Shown here: positions 22,709-34,186 of the stretch, piece after piece
Numbering within the stretch: the stretch's first letter is position 1
How the letters are laid out: each line of letters starts with the position of its first letter
NCBI GenBank assembly: GCA_028023455.1
Contig: JAQFVV010000020.1
Coordinates: forward strand, 5,375,092 to 5,439,091
Source of the DNA: Epiperipatus broadwayi
Taxonomy: Eukaryota > Onychophora > Udeonychophora > Euonychophora > Peripatidae
Direction of reading: 5' to 3'
DNA length: 64,000 nucleotides
Notes under the pieces: generated by a model
The model's database searches: none
The model's input: the letters and a program-made list of their open reading frames with translations, nothing else
What the model was told of the DNA's origin: nothing
Made by a program: the position numbers and the translations under genes

Positions 22709-23889
22709 GTAAGGCAAAATTAGCATAAAATAAATTTATTAATCTGCTAAGTCAGACTTTTGATACAGAATACCTTTGTCAAAGTAGACTGAGAGTTGGC
22801 TGAATATATCAGCATTTCTACTGGCATATAAAGATAATCATACTGGTCATAAATTTTAATGAATTTGCATGTTTGCATATGTGACAATTGTAAGAGCAAA
22901 GTGATGAAACTTCACTTACGTTGTTTGATTGAATGTCACTTCGTGCTTACAATTATTACATATGGAAACATGCAAGTTCATTAAAATTTACACCCAGTGT
23001 AATTCTCTTTGGTACTGTGGTATTAGAGCTGTGACGTGAAGAATTATAATCGTTTAATCATTAAATTAATTAGGTTATTAAATCAAAAACATATTTTAAA
23101 ATCTACATTTAAAAAAAAAAAATTTAAAAAAAAAAATACAAAAAGCATTAATGTGAAGAATAGTTAAAATGCTTTTTTAAATCAAATTTGCACATGCATA
23201 TTCTGCATAATCTATTTTAATACATTGTACAGGCTTACACCAGCACTTATATATGTAATATATGCAGGATTCGAACTCAAACTTTCACACAACCTACAAC
23301 TCTCATTGGTTACCTTAATATAAAGCTGAATACTAATTGTATATATGTGTGGAGATGGTAATCTGAACCAACTAATGAGTGCTGGTTTAGCATGAAATAT
23401 GTATATTGGTGAATGTTTATCTTTTCAACATGTGTGTGATCAGGTGAGTCAGCAATATAAGATGGTACTGAGAATTGTAGGTCGTGTGAAAGTCTGAGTT
23501 CGAATCCCACATATATTACATATATAAATGCAGATGTAAGCCTGTACGATGTATTAAAATAGATTATGCAGAATATTCACGTGCAAACAAACACACTCAA
23601 TTTGATTTAAACACGCATTTTAACTATTCTTCACATTAATGCTTTTCGTATTTTTTTTTTGTTAAATTGTTTTTTTTTTAAAAATGTAGATTTTAAAATG
23701 TTTTTGATTTAATAACCTAATTAATTTAATGATTAAACGATTATAATTATTCATGTCGCAGCTCTAATACCACAGTGAAAATGCTGATACATTTAGTGAA
23801 CTCTCAGTCATGCTTTGACAAAGATACTCTGTATCAAAAGCCTGGCTTAGCAGATTAATAAATTTATTTTATGCTTATTTTGCTTTATC
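22709..23889. repeat. 1.2 kb inverted repeat with a nested hairpin and SINE-like inner ends
   Basis: The left arm (about 22709-23314) and right arm (about 23464-23889) are diverged reverse complements. Shared blocks include GCATAAAATAAATTTATTAA at the outer ends, TTTGATACAGA, GGTATTAGAGCT and TAATCATTAAATTAATTAGG. The left arm carries about 150 extra bases, including a second hairpin (22851-22990) with arms TTTTAATGAA.TTGCATGTTT and its complement, absent from the right arm. Both arms contain a B-box-like GAGTTCGAATCC next to the central loop. The loop and inner right arm (about 23310-23530) are a repeat that recurs at 38.83-39.05 kb and, in part, at 40.54 kb. No protein is encoded. Confidence 0.7.
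23310..23530 (+). repeat. SINE-like dispersed repeat with B box
   Basis: This segment includes TCACATGTGTG-like, GGTGAGTCAGCAATATAAGATGG and GTCGTGTGAAAGTCTGAGTT blocks followed by CGAATCCCACATATATTAC. TTCGAATCC is a canonical polymerase III B box. An inverted copy with the same order of blocks is at 38.83-39.05 kb, and a fragment is at 40.54-40.62 kb. A tRNA-like A box is not clear. Confidence 0.5.
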
Positions 23890-24860
23890 ATAATTATTTA
23901 CTTATTTATATATATTAAATATACGATATGAATATTCAACATTTTAATTTCCATACACAATCCCTTAATTAATCTTTAAATATAAACAAATAGGGCATTA
24001 AGTCATTATATGTGTGTGTGGAATTATATGTTGACCTAAGCGATTGATATTGAATAAAAAAAGATATATTCTGGTTAAAATATTTAATCTGTTTAAAGTG
24101 ATATTTAAAATATGAATTATTTCCTATAAAACAAATGAGTAAGAAGGAATGTCCATTTTTTTAAAATATAACTTTAATATATTTTTGTATTCCAATTTAT
24201 AAAATTATATATATTTTTAAAGACAGTTTAATACCAGGAAAGACAGATTTTTGGGAAAAAAATTAAATAAATGAACAAACAAATGAGTTTACTCTGAAAG
24301 AAGTTAAATACTATAACGATGTACCAAGGAAATGAGATATTATAGAATATTCTTTTTCAAAACAAAGAAAAAAAATAACTCTGAATTTTATTTAATGCAT
24401 ACTAAAAATTTAGATATATAAATCTGCTGGATATACTTATAATTTACTTTGAACCATGATTAACAAGATGGGGGTGAATAATAAACCTTCTGCCTGGAAT
24501 GGCTATCCAATCTTTTTGTGAAGAATATATGTACAGTAACATCAAATTCGAATTTGCCTCATGGTAATAAAAAGATATTAAGTAATAAAATATGAATTGG
24601 TAAAATCACTTAAAGGAATAAACAATTATTATTAATAATACACAATTGTGATGAGCTAAATGCAAATATAAAATATATTAAATTAAAAAGTAGTCAACAA
24701 AGTTTATAACTCTAAAATGGGACATTCATATATGAGCTAAATACAAATTATACAAATACACACAGCAAAACATTGTGGAATTTCAGTAGAAAATTGAAAG
24801 ATCATTGGAATATATTTTTTTATGTATGTTTATAAATATAGATACAAATATACTGTAAAA
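23890..24860. other. AT-rich DNA without a supported gene
   Basis: Nothing I can support. Confidence 0.55.
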
Positions 24861-24867
24861 TACATAT

Positions 24868-25344
24868 AGAGGGTTTTGCCTATTTTAATAACAGTTATAA
24901 GCAAGCACAAGAAATAATAATCATGTGATGTTTATTGGCTTAAAACCAATCCTTCCTAATAGGATAGTGGTGGCTATGATTATTAAAGTACCAAAGATGC
25001 CAAAATGTATAGGTACTGAAGTGAGTTCAGACCTATATGACTATATAAGCTAATGAGCTTGGATTGAAAATATTATAGTATTTTCAATTTAAGACTCATA
25101 GTTTTGTAGTTAAGTAGAGATAAAATATGGCTGCTGGAAGGTTGCATTAGATCTTAAGATCTAGATGCAGTGCTCTCAGATCCAAGGCTCCTCACTGATG
25201 AAGGCCACAAGCCAGAAACTAGTCTGAGTATATTTGATGAGTAAGCACTAGATGGGGATTTTATGCACAAGCTTTCTGGCATCCATTGATTTTTCTGGCT
25301 TGCATTGAGTGGCAATATGTATAGAGAGTTTTGCCTGTTTTAAA
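24868..25344 (+). mobile_element. Hammerhead-bearing retroelement, family A (single plus unit)
   Basis: A complete plus unit of about 477 bp with no inverted head. It begins and ends with versions of the same junction sequence: ATAGAGGGTTTTGCCTATTT at 24868 and ATAGAGAGTTTTGCCTGTTT at about 25321. It is therefore one unit length bounded by direct repeats, as expected from a tandem or circular RNA template. The family A landmarks are in the usual order. I could not find a target duplication. Confidence 0.75.
25195..25224 (+). ncRNA. Hammerhead ribozyme motif, family A
   Basis: CTGATGA (25195-25201), stem II GGC/GCC with loop CACAA, GAAA, and the palindromic stem III ACTAGT ending in cleavage triplet GTC (25222-25224). 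Stem I pairs the CCTCA side with TGAG, then has one mismatch; the outer ATCCAA block faces TTTGAT. All catalytic bases are present. The self-complementary stem III without a loop suggests activity as a dimer of two strands. Confidence 0.75.
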
Positions 25345-28300
25345 CAAAATTATGTTTAGTTGGTATTTCTTACAAATAGAAGAATATTTATCACAAAATT
25401 AATTTATATTCTTTAAATATTTATGTTGAATGTATATGCATTATTCATTATTCATTTATATCTATTTTGCAACTGAAAGAGATTGTGGTAAGTAGATAAT
25501 AATATCTACTGAGAGTCATTATTTTCATTATTATTCCATTTAATCAAAAATATGGCCACTTGCCTCATTGTTGAAATAATTGTTTTGGTAAATATTTACA
25601 ATAAAAACTTATTCATATGATTGCAAAATATAAATATAAAGCTTTACAAAGTAGTGAGTGAGTCAAGCATACTACTTAAAGTTAGCTGATAAATTATAAT
25701 TTTATTAAGATTATACTGACATATAACTTAGTTCAGTTTGTGTGAATTGTTCACAACACATGTTAAAACAACTTTAAAAATAGTTTATTAAACACCATCC
25801 TTTATTATCTCCCAACTAAATAATATACTGTTTGATAAAATATTTCTTTATATGAATAACATTTGTCTTATTTTGTTATTATTGTATTACTGTGAATTCC
25901 ATTTCACTAATGACATTTTTTTAATCACTTGCTGTCAATTATCTCCTTTATTATTAGTCACCTATATTTGCATATTATATATTTATTCTAAGTGGTAACA
26001 AATTTCTGTAAGATAATCTCTGAAAGTGAAATAATTGTATGTATCATTAATGTAATAAAGCATTTTTGGTTTGGGTTTATTAAAATCCCTTGCAATGCAA
26101 ACTATATTTAATAGATGAAGAGTTTTTATTCATATCAATTATTATTATTAGTTAATCTGGAATATTATATAGATATTCAATGCTCCTTTTTAGCTATAAA
26201 GACTATATTAATGTTTGTATGACTTAAATAATTATAAAATATATTGCTCCATTCACTTATTCACTTTACAGAGATAAAAAGATATTGATATATATAAATA
26301 TTATTTTAAATCGAGAATTTATCAATGGTAAAGTGAAAAAAAGATTCTTTCTAAAAAAGAAAGCTGTAAACCAATTAGCAATTTAAGTTCTAAATCTGAA
26401 ATGGCTAAAACAATGATCTACACTATTTAAAAAAAAAACAATTAAAAAGTGCACAGATAGTTGAAGTGATTTTCAGATAGAGCAATTTAACATCATAAAG
26501 CAAATGGAAATTTTTGCTAATAAGCAAATAGCAAATGACAGAATCCATGAGGTGATCATTTGTAAAAAGTTATGCAATTGATTCAATAATGTTTTTCTAT
26601 GTTTATCAATATAAGTACAGTTCTGAAAACAGCTTACTGCAATAAAGTTTAGTTCACAACATTCAGGAAAAGAACAGAAAATATTATAAGACCTAAATAA
26701 GCTTTTTAATGCAGATAGAATTGATGCAGATGATCACCATCTTTCAAGAAAATTGAAGTTCTAAAGTTAACAATCTGCAAATTTTTATTAGGATACTTTA
26801 AGTTTATTTACATTTTAATGTAGAGCTTTTTAAAGATAAATTTTAAGTTTCATCCAAATCTAACTGCACAAGATGTATAACAATTAATTTTATATATCTA
26901 ATTGGCTTATACAAGTGGTAATTTAGGTTACAGATAGGATGGTTGTTCTTATCTTTATAAAGACATTATCTTGTGATGAGTTTTGAGAGGTCCCTCTACA
27001 GTCTAAAAACTACACTATTTGACTATTATAAACATTGAAGGTAAATATGATAAAAGTTAAAGCCTTTCTCTATTTAACTGCATATTTTATTTTTCTTGCT
27101 TAAATAATTTTTTTTGATGGCAACATTAATCTAAACCATGGGTCTGGAATGCATTATTCCTAAATACACACATTTCAATGTAAGCTATAAAAAACAGATG
27201 ATATGGTGAGTGAGATTATGGAACTGGAACTCACAATATTTTTCTCTTTTTGAAAGTTTTATTTTATGGACTAAAAATTATATTTTATTTTTTATATTAA
27301 TTTTCTGTAAATTAATTGATTTTATATAAATGATTTTCAGATCTGTGTTTCTTCATATTACAAGAAAAATATTACAATAGTAAAATGAACTTATAGTTCA
27401 TTTGATTTATATATTTATATATATATATCGATCAATTCACAATTCATAGAAGAATAGCCTCAGCTTCCAGATCCAACTTAAACTTTCATTATTTTTCATG
27501 TTTTATATCAAAAATGTCTATCTGTTTTAATTATTATTTTTAGTATATACATAATAAGCTAATAAACACACACACAGATATACATTATGGTTTTATCAAA
27601 AAATGGGAAGCCATGTTAATGAGGTTTAATCTCAATATGACTTTAATTACTTTTTATAGCAAAGAAAAACAATATTTGCATTCTCAAAATATAAGCTTGT
27701 GTTTTTTCATGATGGATAGCTCATCAATACAAAATAAAAAAATATTTAAATATTTTATACTTAATTCTTGAAAAAGAAATTCTGCAGCTGTTATTCTAGA
27801 ATATAGTTTATTTTCTTCAGCAATCTGTTTTTGTTTTATCAATTGTTTCCTACAACTGTCACAGATTTTCCAAATTTTATATCAACATTAATATTTTACA
27901 ATGATTTCAGTTTTTTAGGATATTTTCTTAATGTAATTCTTTATAATAATAATAAAAATTATCACGATATCTATTGGAATACAATCTTTCAACTTTTCAA
28001 TAATAACTTATATTAGCTTGATACGTATCTTGAAATTTTCAATCAAAAACCATTTCTAAATAATTTTAAGGAAATAATTTACTCAATATAGTAAACTATT
28101 CTCACCTGTCATTCTTCAGACTATTAAAAATAAGTTACTTTAGCAAAACAGTACAAAAAAATACCGGGATTAAACCATCAGCAAAATTCAAGGAGCCTAT
28201 TGCATAATGAAAACCAATGCAATATTTGCAAATTTTTATCAATGAACACTTCATCTCAACTCCACCACATTTTGCTTTCTTAAAATAATTTTTTTAACAA

Positions 28301-28765
28301 TGCTGTTTATTATTATAATTATATATAATATAATAAAATAAAATAGCAAACAGCTTTTTTTGTGTGTAAATAGTTCTTTGCAGATCAAAGAGCTCAATAA
28401 TCTTTTATTGAAATTTAGTGAAGACAAAAACAATACATACTAGATTTATTAATTGCAGTCAGTTAGGGTTTGAATCATGAGTTAATAATAACTAAATACT
28501 CAATTACTAATGATTGATGAATGGTAATGTGGATTGGCTATGGGGCAGGTATTTAAAAGTAAAATCATATGTTTCTTGAAACAGAATTACTCTGTTTGTT
28601 TCAAACTCTGATCATAGGCATGGCATGAAGATAGAGTACATATACCCTACAAGTTTGTTTGTAACTGTATTTAAACAAATAGTATGTACAAGTATGAATA
28701 TATTGAAAATGAAATGACATATTTATTTTATATAGCATGATGTTTTTATAAACTGTAATAGTAAT
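25345..28765. other. AT-rich DNA without a supported gene
   Basis: A long stretch with no recognisable gene, RNA or complete repeat. Several AT runs occur, such as (AT)n at 27416-27428. The small open frames at 27831 and 28251 are F/I/N/Y-rich chance frames. Confidence 0.55.
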
Positions 28766-28769
28766 AATC

Positions 28770-28975
28770 AGCCATTAAGCTAATGCACGTGCACTTTGTG
28801 GATTTTTAACTATAAATGAATACTCTCACTTCCAAACACAAGAAAAAGTCTTTGTGAAAAGATAGAAATAAATCCATCTATACTTTCTACCCAAACGTTT
28901 ATGTATGGGCAAATCTTAAGCATCTGGGAATGAGAGCGTGAAGTTGTTAAGAAATCACTTTAAATTACCTTTACT
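28770..28975 (-). repeat. Dispersed repeat related to the 45.3 and 45.7 kb copies
   Basis: The minus strand matches the repeat at 45.34-45.56 kb in order: AATTTAAAGTGATT.CTTAA, TCTTAAGATTTGCCCATAC-like, GATGGATTTATTTCTATCTTTTCA, AAAGACTTT..CTTGTGTTTG, GAATACT/ATTCATTTAT, and GTGCATTAGCTTAATGGC. It abuts a LINE stub at its plus-strand right end. Confidence 0.55.
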
Positions 28976-29160
28976 ATGGAAATGAAACTGGGCTGAATAT
29001 GTTGCTAGAAGAAATGATAAAAAAATAGACAATTGGAATGATTGTAAAAGAGCTGTAAAAAGACCATGCATAAGATGAATGAATGAAATAAGCAAGTTTT
29101 CTACAGTGAAAACCGAATTAAACTTGGAGTGACTTACATCTAGCTGTGCACAATAACTGA
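28976..29160 (+). pseudogene. 3' stub of an APE-type LINE
   Basis: Translation gives NWAEYVARRNDKK, IDNWNDCKRAVKRPCIR, then a stop, then a tail ending near LNLE. This matches the C-terminal part of the LINE at 63.4-63.7 kb and related LINEs (…WAGHIARRDDNRW…CKRPRGRP…). It is a 5'-truncated, stop-interrupted copy. Confidence 0.65.
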
Positions 29161-29361
29161 AAATTATATATATATATTCATTCTCATAACATAAGGGAAT
29201 ATAAATATGCCAAGATTAATTACAATATTTAGATTTTGTTTATGTGTGGTTATTTTGACTAACAATTCTTCATAGATTTAAGGAATATTAAAAGAGGTAT
29301 CTGGTGAAAGCAAAAAAGTAGGACTAAAATATGATTTAATTACTTTTCAAAAAATATTGGT

Positions 29362-29411
29362 TGGCACTGAGTGGCACTACTGCATGGAGATTTTTTCTGT
29401 TTTGATAATAA
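29362..29411 (+). repeat. Solo 3' end of hammerhead family A
   Basis: TTGGCACTGAGTGGCACTAC, then TGCATGGAGA and TTCTGTTTTGATAAT match the last 50 bases of family A units. The ribozyme part is absent, so this is a truncated insertion. Confidence 0.7.
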
Positions 29412-29586
29412 ATTATACAGATGAAATATAATGGACAAAATTATTCATGAAATTAACTTAGATTGAATGACTTAATAGAAATAACTATTACATTACAATC
29501 CTTAGATTTTGACACTTAATAGATAAACAATACATAGATATTAATCATACATCATCATATCAAAATATATATGTTGAGATGTGTCA

Positions 29587-29857
29587 TATCTGACCTTGCC
29601 TTCAAAAGTGGACTAGTCCAGATTCGTTCCTTATCTAATTGGATTGAGCACTCATTGCCTATTGGCCTATATTAACCAATGGTAAGATTTTACACACATG
29701 TTTACACATTGCCATATGTATGTTTTACCCTTTTATGTTTATACAATGATTATCCACATGTTTACACATTGGTTAGCAACAATGAATGCTCAATCCAATT
29801 AGATAAAGAAGGAATCTGGACTAGTCTACCTCTGAAGTCAAGATCAGATATGACAAT
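29587..29857. repeat. Fold-back element
   Basis: Arms of about 75 bp face each other: ACTAGTCCAGATTCGTTCC and TCTAATTGGATTGAGC on the left (29587-29660), and their complements GCTCAATCCAATTAGA and GGAATCTGGACTAGT on the right (29779-29857). The loop contains two copies of CACATGTTTACACATTG. MITE-like. The open frame across it (29679-29885) is incidental. Confidence 0.75.
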
Positions 29858-30914
29858 AAGAAAGAAGGATCAAAAGCAAAATTGATTGATGAAAAACAAA
29901 CTGATATATGCCACTAAAAATAACAGATATCTAAAGTTTTAAATTAGAATTCAAGAGTAATCTATATGTGAGATAGATAGTATGAAAATTTTGGAGTGAT
30001 ATAAAGTAGAGAAGATATGAATTAGAAAAAAACTGGATTAGATCTAAATGAAACTTTATGATAGTCAATGAATTTCATTGCATTAAAATATTTTTAATTA
30101 AAAAATATGTAAAATATATTAATTACAAAAAAAATGTAAATATAGTTTGTTGAATAAACTTACACATTATTTTATAGACTCAAATTAAATAATTATTCAT
30201 GCAATTCACAATCCTAACAGTAAATGCAATGTGATTACAAAACAAGTTTTTCCTACTGGTTCATCTAAATTAAACACTTTCGATGCAGATCAATTTGCAT
30301 TCAAAGCCTCAGTCTGATTTGAATATTAAGTTTTTATGACAATGATTCCTGGTAGCATGTCTGTATTTCATTTCGAATTCCAAACCTAATGTGTATACGT
30401 TTTTTCTACTGGTTCATCTAAATTAAACACTTTATTTTATTCAAAATTCAATTTACTACTAATATTCATCCTCTCAATTTATACTCAAAACTTATTTTCA
30501 TTACAAAATAATTGACTTATTTACATTATAAAATTAAAAAAAAGATTTATCTTACACTTGGTTGATTGAAAAAATATTTTTAAAAACTTTTTATTTGAAT
30601 CAAAACTCATTATCATAAATTTTTGCACAACGCTTCAACAATAAATATGGTCATTTTCAATGATCTTTCAATAAAAAAAAGGGGGGGTTCACATTTTTGA
30701 TACACAATATCATATATTCATAAATTATTTATATTATATATACTTCTTTTATTTTTATTATATAATTTGCTTTAATCATAAAAAACGCATTAATAATTTT
30801 AAAAACTATCATCAACTAATTATATTATTGTTTTATTTCATTTATTTTTCAGTTAGGAAATCCTTGCCAATACCCATAGGTTATGGTTGACATGTTGAGC
30901 ACTAGCTTGGGGAC
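29858..30914. repeat. AT-rich DNA with a short direct repeat
   Basis: The only structure I see is a direct repeat of about 27 bp, TACTGGTTCATCTAAATTAA with CACTTT, at about 30254-30281 and 30407-30433. It is 153 bp apart, with unlike sequence between. No gene. Confidence 0.5.
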
Positions 30915-30922
30915 AATTAGTT

Positions 30923-31016
30923 CAAGTGTTGGTGGCCTAGTGGTTAGCATAATTGCCTTCCAAGCAACTGGCCTGGGTTCACTTCCCGGTCAACACATTT
31001 GACATATGAAAAAAAA
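30923..31016 (+). repeat. tRNA-derived SINE
   Basis: GTGTTGGTGGCCTAGTGGTT (A box region), CCTTCCAAGCAACTGG, B box GGGTTCACTTCCCGG and a TTTGACATATGA end with an A run. An 8 bp direct repeat AATTAGTT (30915-30922 and 31017-31024) may be the target duplication. Confidence 0.8.
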
Positions 31017-31024
31017 AATTAGTT

Positions 31025-32065
31025 TTGATTCAAGTAAAATAAGTTTTTAAAAGAACAAAATATGTATCTATTTGTAGAATCATTACAATATATATTGCAT
31101 ATTTTAACTTAAAATGTCTTATGTGTTTCTTTGTAAAAATATTTTTCTCTAAAAAAAAACCAGTAGTAATAACAGAAAATAAATCAAAAGTAGATTGTTA
31201 TAAGTGACTGGAAATTAATACTGAAACTATACAAATAAACAAATATTTATAAATTAAATTATTTATTTATAGATCATTTATTTATAAATAAATTATTTAT
31301 TCATTTTATGATAAGCAACATTGGATGTGTCAAAATTGATCAAAAAGAGAATCAGATAATCTGTTAGTTATTCAATCCACAATACATAGAGTAAATAATA
31401 AAGTTATTCATTTTAATATATGCAGCTTAGAAATAAAAAAACTAATTCAAAAGCAAATTCTTTATTTATTCATTTGTAAATCAATAAATAAAATGTCACC
31501 GAATTTGATTACCAATACATCTAAATTTAAAAAATTAGATACATGGACCTGCAGATATCTATGAAGCTACTTGCCATTTGATCATTTTTTATCATTACTG
31601 GCAGTTTCAGACTGTGTATTTTAATTTTTACTATTAAAACTTTGTAATTCTTTTATTTGACTAATGCTATCTATTGCCCAATTTTATTTTTGTAACAAAT
31701 ATAATGTAATTATATTAAGTTTTTATTGTCTTGTAAGTTACATTAAGAAACAAAAATTCCAATATCTAACTTTTTACAATTAAATGTAACTTAAAGTCTA
31801 ATTTATATCATTATTCTAACCAATAAGCTACTTTAAAACTGATATGTTTGAATTTAAAACTCCTTGTATCAAAATAATGGTCAGTTTGTTTATTTTTTGA
31901 AATGACCATCCTTTCATTAAAAACGAATATTTAAAAAACATTTGTAGTTTATCATAAAAGTAGCTACATCAATCCAACTAACTGTAATTAATTTATTCAA
32001 TTAAATAAAATTAATTGCACTTAGTCTGCCAATAGAGTGCAAGAATATCACATTATCTTGTGAAC
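31025..32065. other. AT-rich DNA without a supported gene
   Basis: Nothing I can support apart from a run of TTTATT-like direct repeats at about 31255-31300. Confidence 0.5.
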
Positions 32066-32073
32066 AATTACTC

Positions 32074-32146
32074 ATACATATATATATATAATCAATTACA
32101 TATATATATATAATCAATTACATGTATATATATATATAATCAATCA
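32074..32146. repeat. AT-rich tandem repeat, three units
   Basis: Three units of about 25 bp, each an (AT)n run followed by AATCAATTACAT or a close variant, stand in tandem. Confidence 0.8.
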
Positions 32147-32299
32147 AACTTTTATACTTCCTGCACACCTCCCAAAAAATCTTTATTAAATCATAAATTA
32201 TCATGCAGTGTAATATATTCCAATGCAACTTTGTTCTCTCTATATATATATATTTCACAGATCAATCTTCAGTTTGGTGAATCAAAAGTTTGAATCATC

Positions 32300-32534
32300 A
32301 CACGATCAACTTTTCTTATGCTTGCTCATAAAAACAGACAAAACTCTCTATACAGTAGTGCTACTCAGATCCAAAGCTCCTCAATGATGGAAGGCTACAA
32401 GCCAGAAACTAGTCTGGGGTTATTGGATGAGTAGGCACTATATAGGGATTTTATGCACAAGCCTTCTGGCATCCATTGATTACTCTGTCTTGCACTGAGT
32501 GGCACCACTGCATAGAGTTTTGCCTGTTTTAATT
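32300..32534 (+). mobile_element. Truncated hammerhead-bearing retroelement, family A (inverted head)
   Basis: A 14 bp direct repeat with one mismatch flanks it: AAGTTTGAATCATC (32286-32299) and AAGTTTGAAACATC (32535-32548). It begins with a short minus-oriented piece (ACACGATCAACTTTTCTTAT to GTAGTGCTACTCAG). It then switches to plus sequence just upstream of the ribozyme and ends with TTTTGCCTGTTTTAATT. The unit interior is missing. Confidence 0.75.
32383..32414 (+). ncRNA. Degenerate hammerhead motif, family A
   Basis: The core reads AATGATGG where CTGATGA is expected, so C3 is lost. Stem II (GGCT/AGCC), GAAA and ACTAGTC remain. Predicted inactive. Confidence 0.65.
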
Positions 32535-32548
32535 AAGTTTGAAACATC

Positions 32549-33535
32549 TGAAAAACTAGATAAATGCATTTTATTTAGAGCTTGAATATTTTAGCAGTCT
32601 CTTGTAAAAGCACACACACACACATATATATATATATATTGTTTAATTTATCAAGGAATTAGCATTCATGTTTTATGAAGAGTGGGAATAATTTATATTC
32701 ATTATGCAACAGCTAATAGAACAGAAACAATGATTTATTTGTCATGCATGGGTCAGTGTAATAGTAGAGTGGCACACTCTAGAACTCAAAATAACTCTTG
32801 GTGCTCAAATTTCTCATGAGTGTCAAGCAAAAAAAAAGCCATTTTGATTATTTTTTTAATTATTTATTTTATCTTTGATTAATTTATATCAATATATCTC
32901 AGTTACTGTATTCAGGTTTATTTCATACATTTAAACTTATATAAAAAGTATTTGAGATATAAGTGTATCTTCTTTACACTATGTATCATTAAAAAACAAC
33001 TAATTCAGTATAAAATAGTTTCAGTAGCAAACTATTTATCGTACCTTCTTCTCTTTCCTGGATTTCCAGATCTCATTTTATACTATATGTAGATAATTTT
33101 TCTGCCCTAATAAATTTTCTTGGTTGCCACTTTAAGATGCCCAAATTCTAACATACATTAATTATGTTCTTGATCTGAGGAAATAAATCATGCACTGAAA
33201 TAATTAATACAATACACTTGAGTTATTTCATATAATAGTTGTAAATTTCTTCTGAATATAGTCTTTGGTTATATCTTTGATATTAACTTTTTATATAATT
33301 TTTTCTTTCATTTAAGTATTTCACAGGGTACCCAAAATCTAGTACACTTTTATTAACAAGTAAACCAACAGCAAGACAAAGGCTTCATTGCTATTTCTAT
33401 TAAGATGCAGTAAAGAAAAATATATTCTTCATTCTAGTTAAATACCATCTGATAAAGATTACAGTTTTTCTTTTGTTTTTGCCCTCTACATAAAAATATT
33501 TGGATACCTACATACTAACCAACAATTGAATTATC
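32549..33535. other. AT-rich DNA without a supported gene
   Basis: CA and TA microsatellite runs at about 32610-32640; otherwise nothing I can support. Confidence 0.55.
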
Positions 33536-33548
33536 TATAAAGCAGATA

Positions 33549-34174
33549 AACAAAGGCAAAACTCCCCATACAGTAGTGCCACCCTGTGCCAAACAGAGTA
33601 ATCAATGGATGCCAGAAGGCTTGTGCATAAAATCCCTATCTAGTGCCTACTCATCCAATATCCCCAGACTAGTTTCTGGCTTGTGGCCATCATCAGTGAG
33701 GAGCCTTGGATCTGAGAGCACTGCACCTAGATCTTAGGATCTAATGCAACCCTCCAGCAGCCACCTTTTAACTCTACTTTACTACAAAACTATGAGAATG
33801 AAATTGAAAACATTGTTAATATCTTCAATCTAAGCTCAATAGCTTATATAGTCATATGGGTCTGAACTCAATTCAGTACCCATACATTTTGGTGTCTTTG
33901 GCTCTTAAACAACCATAGCCACCACTATCCTATTAGGCAGGATTGGTGTTAAACCATCAAACATCACATGATCACCATCTCTATACTAGCACATAATTTG
34001 TTGTAAACAAAGGCAAAACTCCCCATACATAGTGCCACCCTGTGCCAAACAGAGTAATCAATGGATGCCAGAAGCCTTGTGCACAGGGTGGCACTATTGT
34101 ATGGGGAGTTTTGCCTTTGTTTACAACAAATTATGTGCTAGTATAGAGATGGTGATCATGTGATGTTTGATGGT
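33549..34174 (-). mobile_element. Hammerhead-bearing retroelement, family A (with inverted end)
   Basis: A perfect 12 bp direct repeat ATAAAGCAGATA flanks the insertion (33537-33548 and 34175-34186). A full minus-oriented unit (33549 to about 33995) runs head-to-tail into the start of a second unit (to about 34080). That second unit then folds back on a plus-oriented end piece (to 34174). Compared with the other copies it has a private junction, TTGTTTACAACAAATTATG, and TAGTATAGAGATGG in place of AGCATAAGAAATGG. These are present in both orientations, so both came from one template. No protein is encoded. Confidence 0.85.
33667..33696 (-). ncRNA. Hammerhead ribozyme motif, family A (best-paired copy)
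   Basis: Minus strand: CTGATGA, a perfect 4 bp stem II TGGC/GCCA with loop CACAA, GAAA, palindromic stem III ACTAGT, and cleavage triplet GTC. Stem I has six pairs next to the core (TCCTCA with TGGGGA), an internal loop, then six more pairs (ATCCAA with TTGGAT). Type I hammerheads need loops or bulges in stems I and II for fast cleavage at physiological magnesium, and both are present here. I regard this as a likely functional ribozyme if transcribed. Confidence 0.8.
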
Positions 34175-34186
34175 ATAAAGCAGATA

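Noticed and set aside
24868-25344. LTR retrotransposon solo LTR
   Set aside because: There are no TG...CA ends and no short 4-6 bp target duplication. The unit carries a hammerhead and matches the tandem or inverted family A elements.
32761-33100. Gene-like less AT-biased patch
   Set aside because: All frames are closed by stops within short distances and no splice-bounded frame is convincing.
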